A DNA stretch of 64,000 nt. It comes from Dactylorhiza incarnata (lineage: Eukaryota; Streptophyta; Magnoliopsida; Asparagales; Orchidaceae). Position 1 is the stretch's first letter. Each line of letters begins with the position of its first letter. The notes under the pieces were generated by a model that was not told the origin of the DNA, did no database searches, and was given only the letters and a program-made list of their open reading frames with translations. The stretch spans positions 4,300,001-4,364,000 of the forward strand of contig JAWHQI010000001.1 of the NCBI GenBank assembly GCA_033032865.1, read 5' to 3'. A program made the translations under genes and the position numbers. Below are positions 56,249 to 64,000 of the stretch, piece after piece.

Positions 56249-57491
56249 TGTTGGGAATATTACCCTGAATGTTCTCTTGATTTGAAGAAGCATCACACTC
56301 AATGTTAAGTACAAGTTGTAATTGATATACCCTATTCTACATCATGACTATGCAGGGTAAGGTTATTCCAAGGTGTGGAATAAGTTCAGTGGTTTACTGC
56401 CAAAACCGCTGAGACGAGTTCCCTGTCTCAGCTGAATCGCTGAGACAAGACCAGGAGCCGCTGAGAAGTAGTCTGGGCCTACTGAGCTGCAGATAGAGGA
56501 AAACCGCTGACACAACTGTCTATCTCAGCGGATCTGCTGAGACGGGACAGAAGCAGACGCCGAGATTGGCAGCTGTCTCAGCCCAACCGCTGAGACAGAT
56601 TCAAATGTGCTGGCGAGTTTTGCTTTTGGCGCAAGCTGCAAAAAAGCAAGATAGGATGCTCCAATCACCTCCATACTTTGTCAGAGGTAATCTAATAGTC
56701 GTTGAAGACTGAAGATGTATTAACGAACAAATTAGGGCTTTGAAGAAGAGAGCTTTTAGAAAAGAACTTTCAATCTACTGTTATATTGATGGTTGTCAAG
56801 AAGTTCTCTTCCTGCTTCCTGAAGCTACAAGGAGAGAAAGATTGTTCTTCCTGAGTGATACAAGAAGAGCAAGTTGATCCTTATTCAACTACTGAAGAGA
56901 AGGATCAGAAAGGGACATGATTGAAGCACTGATCCGTTCCCTATTTCAAGACCGCTACTGTAGTTAATCTACAACAGAAGACCAAAGGCTGAAAGAGTTA
57001 TTTATTTCATCTTCTATTGTAAGCATCATTTATTACCTTCTGTAGGAATATTTTTGTTCTGAGTTTGTAGGGCATTTTGCCTGAGGAAGTAGGGTTATTT
57101 GGGCCTGAGTGTAGAGCTGAGAGTTCAGCTTGAGTGTAGGACTTCTTGATAAGTATGAGTTGGTAGGGCTGATGTGCCTGAGGTAGGCTTGTTGAGCCTA
57201 AGGTAGGGTTTGGGAAAACCTGAGAGATCCCGAGGGATCTGAGTTGTAAGCTATTGAAGCTGAGATTGGAGGTGTTGGCCTTGTCTAACTCATTGTTAGA
57301 AAGGTGAGGGGGGGGGGGAGGACTACTCAAGACACCCTCTCTTGAGGAACCTCTATAAATGTTTGTGTGTTTTCTGTGTGATTAATTTATTACTAACCTT
57401 AACTCAGAAAACAGCTAGGCTAAAGCTTAAAAGAAAAGAGACCTATTCACCCCCCTCCAGGTGATCAAGACTACATCCTAACAAACTATCA
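56249..57491 (+). repeat. 3' LTR of the SIRE element
   Basis: 1243 bp, TGTTGGGAATATT to CTATCA, about 90-95 percent like the 5' LTR by eye. A poly-G run lies near 57308-57320. Confidence 0.9.
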
Positions 57492-57496
57492 ACTAC

Positions 57497-57603
57497 CCCA
57501 GTGCGGGCGAGTGGTAGCTACCTTGGGAGTGCTCGCCCCTTTTCCTTAATGTCGTTAGCCGCACTCCTTGCCGGTCCACTCGACAAATACATGGTTGTTC
57601 ACA
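57497..57603 (-). repeat. Left-over start of the inverted Tat 3' LTR
   Basis: On the minus strand it starts TGTGAACAACC after AAAAAACGGGGAT, and its other end joins 45664 across the SIRE insertion. Confidence 0.65.
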
Positions 57604-57711
57604 ATCCCCGTTTTTTGCGAGTTTGCCTTAAGCTCGGAAAGATAGTTCAACCCCGAGTGTTTGGATAGTGTATCAATTCTAGGGAATCTTCTAATGGGTC
57701 CCATTGGATGT

Positions 57712-57720
57712 TATAAATAC
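57712..57720 (+). promoter_or_regulatory. TATA box of antisense gene 1, element 2
   Basis: TATAAATAC, 83 bp before the ATG at 57803; same setting as 10387-10395 in element 1. Confidence 0.6.
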
Positions 57721-57802
57721 CAGGAGGGAGGGGGTCTTTCCAAGGAACCCCAGTACCACCCCATTCTTCTCTTCTTTCTCTTTTCCTCGGCTGACTAACA
57801 TT

Positions 57803-59079
57803 ATGCCGCTATCCCAAGAGCTCAAAGCGCACCTCGCCGCAGCTAAGAAAAAGGATGAGGCAACCTCCGCTGGACTGCTGGGACTCATCACCGAACACTA
57901 CTTGCGACCTACGCCGAGGTGCATAGAAAAATGGGTTGCTTAAAAAGCGAGGCGAGAGTCCATGGGAGAGGGAACGACCCAAACCGGGCTCCAATCACAA
58001 CTTGGGTTCAGCCTAGGCCTCGGTGTTTCAGACAAGGTGTGAGCCTTCCATTTAATATACTCGCCTATAACAACTTTCATGATGTAATGCCAATCTTGAG
58101 CCATGGGTTTTGCAGATCAACGTTGCCATGGAGGGCGCCACGGTGGATCAGCTGGTCGACGAGCAAGAGGGAGCGGGCAATCATGCCGATCCTGACATCC
58201 ACCTCCTCGTTCCTGGTAAGCGAACGTCATTCTTCCTCGCACTTGACTCGCGCCTCATGGGCACAACTAACCATGTCAATCCTCGCAATTTCCAATTATA
58301 TCGACCTCACGCCGACCCCTCCGTAACCGAAGTCACCTACTCGAGACCTGACCCAGGAGTTTGCCAAAATGGCCATCGCCCATGCGAGCACTACTGCTGG
58401 TGTCACCGCGATCCTTAAAGCACGGGGTCCTGACATGGCTCCCCCTCAAGTGAGTTCAGGGAAGTCTCTAGTACTTCCCACCTCATGCCCCTTTGGCGGT
58501 AGGCCGATTTTTCTCACCTATCATGACCGTGAGCCCACCCCGCATCGCGCGGGGAAGGCTATAGAGGATTCGCTTGGTAAGGGGGTTCATTCGTGTCTTT
58601 CTTCATTTTTTTACTTAGCGCTAACCTTTTGCCTTTCTCCAGATGCTGACAACCCAAAATCTGACAAGTACGATTATGCAGTAATCTACTCAGCAGCACC
58701 TTCTCTTGACATGATCGACAAGTATCTGGGTGACCCCTCCAATGCAGCTGAGATGAAGGGTCAAGTGGCAAGCATTCTGCGGAAGCACGTGTATATGCTT
58801 CGCAAGCTCTAGGAGGAGAGGGATTCAGCGAACAACAGCCCCTCACCTCGCATCCTCTCCCTGGAACGATGAATGGAAGCTCTTGAGGGTGACTGCACTC
58901 TGCTCGCAGAGGAGGTCCAGCGACTCGCAGGGGGTGTCGCGGTGTCGTTGGAGAACAACTCTAGGGGAATCGAAGATTGCGCGCTCGCCCTTCAACAGGA
59001 GATCGCCCGGGCCTGCGAGTATGCCCTTGTAAGGCGAGGTCCGAGGATGCGGAAGAGCGGTCCGGGTCCCCAAAGGTGA
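57803..59079 (+). pseudogene. Antisense gene 1 of element 2 (diverged)
   Basis: Exon 1 begins MPLSQELKAHLAAAKKKDE, matching the start of the element 1 protein in position and helical character. Later exon-like pieces: 58116-58217 (donor GTAAGC), a piece from 58443, and one after CTTTCTCCAG near 58641 (DNPKSDKYDYAVIYS) to 58812. A further piece near 58873-59079 has SLENNSRGIEDCALALQQEI. Stops and frame changes between pieces can be introns or decay; I could not fix all borders. Unknown function. It is antisense to the element that carries it, like its homologue in element 1. Confidence 0.45.
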
Positions 59080-59401
59080 AATCATCCGTGTCTCCGACTC
59101 GCTCGCAATTGAGTCTTCTTTGGAACACACTCGCTACTATTTATGTTTGTTGTATGAACACTATTATTTCTCTCTGTACTTAACCCCGCCTCGCGGGGAT
59201 TCATGTTTTTCTCTTCACTTAGCATGGCTCACATGCGTTATTTTCCTTATGGTTCTTCGATGTTAAGATTTACAGAATAAGAGCATTAATGCTTACTCGA
59301 CAAGGTAAAGTTAAGGAGACTTCATGTGCGGGTAGGGTCGAGTGGGTGTGGAGTGAGTGGGTCGCATCATTAGTCGTGAGACCTCATGCACCTCCTTTTT
59401 T

Positions 59402-59410
59402 TATAAATAC
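59402..59410 (+). promoter_or_regulatory. TATA box of antisense gene 2, element 2
   Basis: TATAAATAC, 95 bp before the ATG at 59505, followed by a pyrimidine-rich leader. Confidence 0.65.
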
Positions 59411-59504
59411 CCCACCCCTTCTTTCCGTACTCATCTACCACATTAATTTCCCTCTTGCTTTTTCCCCTTCAGCTCGCTCATTCTACTTGCCAATCCTTCT
59501 GAAG

Positions 59505-61146
59505 ATGGCCAGATATTCTGACCCAGTAGATGGGCGAGGGAATTGTGTTGCTAACTTCTCCGACCACCTCTTTCCCGAGGGAAAAGTGTCGAAGGAGGAT
59601 CGCCTTGCGTTCGAGGTCGCTTTCCTACTGGAGGGGCACTCATCTCACTGCCCAAGGGAATGCGAAGACATCAAGTCATTCTACGAGGATGAGCTTGCCT
59701 TCCCTTTCTCCCATTTCGAAGTTGGGCTTCCACCCCCCTCCCCGTGGCCTGAGATAAAGCAATTCATTAAATACTTTGGGACAGTGCTTGCGCAGTTTAT
59801 TATGAACATGATAGTTATGCTCGTGGAATTCACTTTCTACATGCGCGAGGAGAGGATAGATTTCAGCCTTCCGTAAGTTGTATATCTATAGGGCGACCTC
59901 GGATGGAGTCGCCCTTCTGATCAGCTCACAGCTCAAAGTCTACGAGACCCTTAACAAAGTCCACCACTGGAATGATAGGTTCCTCTTCATCAAGGGAAAC
60001 TTCGGCAACATCTTGTACACGCCCATCCAGAAGAGCGAATCTATCTATCGCGCTCCTTGCGTGGATGGAGAAATGACAGAGTTCTACAAGTTCTTCATCG
60101 GGAAGAACTTTGAGGTCGTCCATTTGCGACGGTATCTCGACTCACTCCCCCCGGTGCCACAGGGGGAAGGTATGCTTCTACTCGCATTATTTAGATTGTC
60201 CTTTTATCTCCTCCCCCTTACTTACTCATGTTTCCACGTGAAGGGGAGTGCCTAATTCCTGCGAACCCCCAATATGCGGGTGGCGTGAAGCTGGCCTCCT
60301 CGCTTGACTTTGTGAGGGCCGCTGCGGAAGCCTGTGCTAGCGACCTGGGAAAGCCTGAGTCTAGCAGCGGCAAGGGGAGGAGGGTCGTGGTGGATCTCGA
60401 ACCTCTGTCCCCCGCCGGCTCATGGAAGAAGCTCAAGAAAGTCGTGTCCACGAAGAAGAAGACCGCCACGGCGAGCTGCTTGGAGACCCGGTGCGGTCCG
60501 ATGCAGGAATGAGCGGGGCTGATTTGCGAGTTGTACACCCCAACATCAGCTTGGGGGAGAGGCCCCAAGACTGCGCGAGTGACCACTTACTAATTTGGGA
60601 GGAGGCTGTGGAGAAGGTTACGATTTCACTCACCTTCCTTCCGGGGTCAAGCACGACTCGGTCGGCGAGCACGCCTACGCCCTTTCTTATGGGTTGTACG
60701 GGAGGGAAGAAGTCATCGCCAATGAGAAGACCACTCTGCGGGAGCTCATCTATGAGAGCTCACAGGCCCATAAGCACACCATCGAGTTCTCTCACATGGT
60801 GTCATGTCGCGACCTCTCCTTCATGAAGAGGTTCTACAAAGCTGAAACCGCCCGAGAGCTCGCGTATGAGCAGGCTAGGGATCTTGAGGTGCTACTTAGA
60901 GTCATTGAGAGGCTTCTCGTGAAAGCCCCGAGGAAAGAGGTAAGTCTTACCCAAGATGAATTCTGCTTTCCCTTCTTTCTGTTTCATTTTTACGTGAATT
61001 CAATGCAGGATGCCGAGGCTGCAGCTCAGATGGTGATTCGAGTCAGCGAGCTAGAGGCCCTCAAGGCGCAGCTCGCCTGGGCCCCTGCGGAGTTCCTCAC
61101 AGCAGAGCACCGTGAATCCACTTCTAAGCGCGAGAGGGTGTTGTAG
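59505..61146 (+). pseudogene. Antisense gene 2 of element 2 (Transposase_28-like), decayed
   Basis: Starts MARYSDPVDGRGNC. The domain is recognisable by ELAFPFSHFEVGLPPP, PWPEIKQFIKYFGTVLAQFIMN and, after a frame change at about 59875, YRATSDGVALLISS and VHHWNDRFLFIKGNFGN. After an intron from about 60169 come a Lys/Ala-rich exon and a block with ALSYGLYGREEVIANE that matches ALFGLYGRDDAK-type sequence in element 1. A clear intron (GTAAGT near 60940 to TGCAG near 61010) precedes a coiled-coil exon (DAEAAAQMVIRVSELEALKAQ). Stop at about 61144. Exon order matches 9254-7349. Frame breaks at 59875 and near 60515 make it a pseudogene unless spliced around. Confidence 0.65.
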
Positions 61147-61249
61147 TTCACTCCCAGGGAGATCGAGGCGACCCGAAGGCTCATGGTGATCAAGGCGACC
61201 GAGACCACGCTAGGGGCAAGACTTGCCTACCGTCAGCATTATCATTATT

Positions 61250-61981
61250 GCAAGGCGCTAAGCCCAAGCGAGTCGACTCGCTTCTAGCCGATCGGCTAGA
61301 CATCTAGCTGATCGGCTAGACTTATAGCTGATATGTGAGTGCACCCTTAATAGCTCGCATCAGCCCTCGGTTCGGGGCGAGTGGCGAGCACCTAGCTACA
61401 TCAGGATCTCACCACCCCCAGGCGAGCATGCCTCAAGTGGCGTGAACTCTCCCCTGGGGGTAGCCCCTTTTTTCCAGGAAATCCCATTTTGGCCTGCAAT
61501 TAGCCATTCCAAACAACTAGATTTCGCTGTTAGCAGACCAATTTGGGTTGCGTTTAGGAAAATCAAAAGGCGGGATTCCACTATCCACAGACTATTTTCA
61601 GAAAAACTATAAATAGACCCCCAAGGGAACCTTTGGAGAGGACGACTATTTGGCTTCCTCTCTCCTTAGGATGTTTCTAGTTGGCGAGAGCTCCAGCACT
61701 CTATTTGTTATGGTTTCTGGGCTGACAGTCTGGTGCTCTCAAGTGACCACCAGGGTGCCCGGCTCAGCATTGGCTTGAGAGGGGACGCTCTTTTTTATTT
61801 TTCAGGTTTGTGGTGGGACATCCTCGTTGCATCTCGTGGGGTCTATTTCTAGTTACATGCCCTTGTGAGTGAGGTTCTTTGCTCTGAGTGTCTGGCCTAG
61901 CCCTTCAACTTAGCAGAAGTAAAAGAAAGCTACACCCAATAGGTCTGAACTCCTCTTGAACCATGGTTTTCGGGTTCAACA
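61250..61981 (+). repeat. 5' LTR of element 3
   Basis: Ends GGTTTTCGGGTTCAACA at 61981. TATAAATAG at 61608-61616. Homologous to the inverted LTR 45669-44869. Repeats of GATCGGCTAGAC near 61289-61330. Start approximate. Confidence 0.72.
61608..61616 (+). promoter_or_regulatory. TATA box of the element 3 LTR
   Basis: TATAAATAG followed by ACCCCCAAGGGAACC, as in the related LTRs. Confidence 0.65.
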
Positions 61982-61984
61982 TTC

Positions 61985-62004
61985 TGGTGTGGTGAGCATG
62001 AACC
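61985..62004 (+). promoter_or_regulatory. Primer-binding site of element 3, tRNA-Phe type, decayed
   Basis: TGGTGTGGTGAGCATGAACC differs at four of 20 positions from the tRNA-Phe complement, all transitions (C to T or G to A and the reverse), and sits 3 nt after the LTR like the site at 77. Confidence 0.6.
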
Positions 62005-62185
62005 ATAGCTTGTTCGGAAAATTCTGAGTGAGTCATGTGACTGGAAGCGAATGGCAAGGGGCCGATCCAGGCAGCTCACCCCCCTCTGGTGAGTACGTCA
62101 AGAAGAGTGATTTCGACAAATTAAGAAAGTCTATCCAAGAGACCCTGCGCCCGCCTTCACACCACCGGGCAAGTGCTTAACCCAT

Positions 62186-63408
62186 GTGATCCTGATACTT
62201 GCCTCGCAAGCCTTGGGCAAGGAGGCACCAGCCAAGAGAGCAAGGAAGGATGAGCGAGCCCTCCGTGGGCGAGTATTGTTCCCCAGCCCGCCGGGTTCTC
62301 GCTACCCAGGCGAGGAGACCACGCGAGTCCCTTCGACTCGCCAGGTAGGGTCAGGGAGTCCTTTCTATGAGTTGATCCTTTCGGCCCCAGTGCCAGAGGG
62401 TTTTAAGGATCCAGTCATGTCCAGTTACACCGACAAGGATGATCTAGTTCAGCATCTCCAGTGGTTCGAAGGCACCATATCCATCAGGCAAGTGACGAAT
62501 GTCTTCAAATGCAGGTTGTTCGCCATCACGTTTAAGGGAAAGGTGAGGGACTAGTTCCACCAGCTTCCCCCAGGGACTATATACAGCTTCTAAGACATGC
62601 GTCGGAGTTTCCTACTGCGCTTCTCCACATCCAAGAAGATTAAAAAGGGAGCTTAGGCACTCTTCTTGATCAAGCAAAGGGTTGAGGAGTCACTGGGAAG
62701 CTACGTGGATCGCTTACAAGAGGAGGTTCTCTTGGTTTAGGAGGTGCACATGCACACCTTGCAGCTTGCCCTCGCCATTAGGCTGCAGTAGGGGTTGTTC
62801 AGGATGGAGCTAGCCCGGGACCCCCCCACTTTGTCTTTCGAGGAGCTAATCGACCTAGCAGGGCGGGATACCGAGTGTGAGGATACAAATCCTGTACTCA
62901 TATCAAAGTTGGCTAAGATAGGAGAAAGCAAGGTGAAGGCGCCATGAGGATCCCAAAAGCAAGAGGTGAGAAGAAGGGAAGAGCCGAGGAGGCAAGGGTT
63001 CCAAGGACCCCTCGGAGGGCAGGAGCCAGGAGGGAGGTTTCAGCCATCGATCAACCGGACAATCTGGAGGTCGACGGGAGGACCCCCTCAGGGTCAGGAA
63101 AGAGGGTTTATCCAGGGCGGAGGGCCCTTCCAAGGAGGGGGCAATTTTCAGGCAGGGCAAGTATGCTTCAACCCTTCGGGGTGGAGACCGAGTCTGAGGC
63201 CATTCTATCCCCCTCCCCAGCAAGCCATGATGATCGTCCGAGGAGAAAAAGAGGAAGGAGGAATCGCCCAGGAGTGGCACGAAGGGGGAGGATGGTGTTG
63301 CTCTACTGTGACTTCCACCAAGAGGAAGGTCATGCGATGGCCACCTACCTAGAATTTTTGGAGATGAGAGGATTGAGATCCCTGAGAGGGAAGCATTCAC
63401 ATCAGTAG
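62186..63408 (+). pseudogene. gag: Gag of element 3, degenerate
   Basis: Same order as element 1 gag: ILSAPVPEGFKDPVMSSYTD, LQWFEGTISIRQVTNVFKCR, LFAITFKGKVRD, then stops at 62552, about 62591, 62653, 62737 and 62787, and a TGA near 62944, with frame changes. The zinc-knuckle-like YCDFHQEEGHAMAT lies near 63303-63345. Several stops replace Trp or Gln codons (TGG to TAG, CAG to TAG), the pattern left by cytosine deamination. Pseudogene beyond doubt. Confidence 0.82.
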
Positions 63409-63604
63409 GTCAAGGGAGTAGGAGGAGAAGAGTTGGAATATCGGTGCGAAGACCTGGTAGACATAGGTACTCGAGATAGGATTGGAGTTATCCATGGGAG
63501 GTAGGGATCAAGGCCACCTGTAAGGGGAGCCTTCATGCCATCTACCATCAGAGTGTCACTTCGACCTCCAGAACCCCACCCCAGAGGAGAAGATCACCTT
63601 CTTA

Positions 63605-63854
63605 GTGAAGGATATGTTGGAGCACGAAGACCTGTTCTGCGATGCGTTGGTGATCCATACAGCGATCGAGAACTTCACAATTTCTAAAATCTTGGTGGAC
63701 AACGGGAGTTCTATTAATGTGATTTTCAAGAAGACATTTGATGAGATGAAGGTGGAGGCGAAGAGGGTGCTCGCCTCAGATGGTTTGATCTTCAGATTCT
63801 CTAGAGAGATGAAGGAAGTGGAGGGAGGAGCCGAACTCCTTGTAACTTTGGGGG
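63605..63854 (+). pseudogene. pol: Protease of element 3
   Basis: LFCDALVIHTAIENFTISKI and LVDNGSSINVIFKKTFDEM match the protease of element 1, with the active-site D-N-G-S. It reads into a poly-G run of about 20 bases at 63850-63870 that shifts the frame; homologous sequence (VDTPSSFNTIFGRPFINAF-like) goes on after it to the window end. Confidence 0.78.
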
Positions 63855-64000
63855 GGGGGGGGGGGGGGGGGAGGGAATGTCAAAGAGCTGCCGATTTGCC
63901 ATCGTGGACACCCCGAGCAGCTTCAACACTATCTTTGGGCGGCCCTTCATCAATGCCTTCCAGTGTGTGCCTTCCTCACCTTGAATTATAGCAACGGAGG

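Larger units (their letters stand above)
45670..57491 (+). mobile_element. SIRE-lineage Ty1/copia retrotransposon, full length (11.8 kb)
   Basis: LTRs 45670-46935 and 56249-57491, flanked by a perfect ACTAC duplication (45665-45669, 57492-57496). Order: initiator-Met primer site, gag, protease, integrase, RT, RNase H, then a third open region of 2.6 kb and a polypurine tract. This order (integrase before RT) is copia. The size, the AAACTATCAAGTGGTATCAGAG junction and the extra 3' ORF fit SIRE. The LTRs differ by scattered substitutions and a deletion of about 23 bp, and all genes carry stops, so the copy is old and inactive. Confidence 0.92.
43221..61250 (-). mobile_element. Inverted Tat-lineage element (element 2), 3' part, split by two insertions and truncated
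   Basis: Reading on the minus strand from the right: the two antisense genes (on +, 59505-61146 and 57803-59079), a purine tract and the 3' LTR. LTR pieces are 57603-57497, 45669-44869 and 43231-43221, separated by a SIRE copia element and a solo LTR. Gag and pol are missing: near 61150-61250 it meets the LTR of another Tat element on +. The LTR resembles those of elements 1 and 3 (TATAAATAG box, GGTTTTCGGGTT end). Confidence 0.75.
61250..64000 (+). mobile_element. Tat-lineage element 3, 5' part (continues beyond the window)
   Basis: 5' LTR, tRNA-Phe-like primer site, degenerate gag and start of protease in the same order and strand as element 1. It starts inside or against the truncated inverted element 2. 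The exact LTR start is not resolved (61150-61260). Confidence 0.78.

Overview
The window looks like nuclear DNA of a flowering plant with a large, transposon-filled genome. Reasons: plant-type Ty3/gypsy (Tat lineage) and Ty1/copia (SIRE lineage) retrotransposons, primer sites complementary to plant tRNA-Phe and initiator tRNA-Met, hAT and PIF/Harbinger-like DNA elements, and a fragment of a plant acyl-CoA synthetase (4-coumarate:CoA ligase-like) gene with GT-AG introns. I cannot name the species. Nearly everything is mobile-element sequence, and most of it is broken by stop codons or nested insertions. Family names rest on motifs read by eye; no search was run.

Layout. 1-11249: a Tat-lineage element on the + strand, from the last 73 bases of its 5' LTR to a 738-bp 3' LTR. 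It has gag, a broken pol with two RNase H domains, a 456-bp hAT-type MITE inside integrase, a 3' tandem array, and two intron-containing antisense genes, each with its own TATA box. 11432-13319: two 0.73-kb direct repeats around a 0.43-kb core. 14951-21859: a complete minus-strand LTR element that carries only gag; its LTRs are built from four kinds of tandem array. 22914-25584: a solo LTR with a 5-bp target duplication, itself carrying a 962-bp hAT-type insert. 26766-28796: a decayed hAT transposase gene on the minus strand. 30447-31345: telomere-like and SINE/hairpin-like repeats. 32434-34078: the last five exons of a peroxisomal acyl-CoA ligase-like gene, the only host-like gene recognised.

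36003-42595: three elements with PIF/Harbinger-type ends (TAA or TTA target duplications; termini GGGTCCGTTCGTTTG), filled with dozens of short GC-rich repeats (TTTTTCGCCCGGGCGCG type). The first is an almost 3-kb inverted repeat. They sit in and beside a minus-strand LINE remnant.

43221-64000: a nested stack. A minus-strand Tat element (LTR plus the same two antisense genes, here reading on +) was invaded by a solo LTR (43232-44868) and by an 11.8-kb SIRE-type copia element (45670-57491, target duplication ACTAC). It is cut off near 61250, where a third Tat element on + starts and runs off the window.

How the parts relate: the Tat elements share one architecture, in which gag-pol is read from the LTR promoter and an opposed two-gene module sits between pol and the 3' LTR. 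The gag-only element and the Harbinger-like elements lack enzymes and would depend on other copies. The strongest candidates for a second look are the antisense two-gene module with its in-phase introns, the GC-minisatellite foldback family, and the gag-only element with array-built LTRs.
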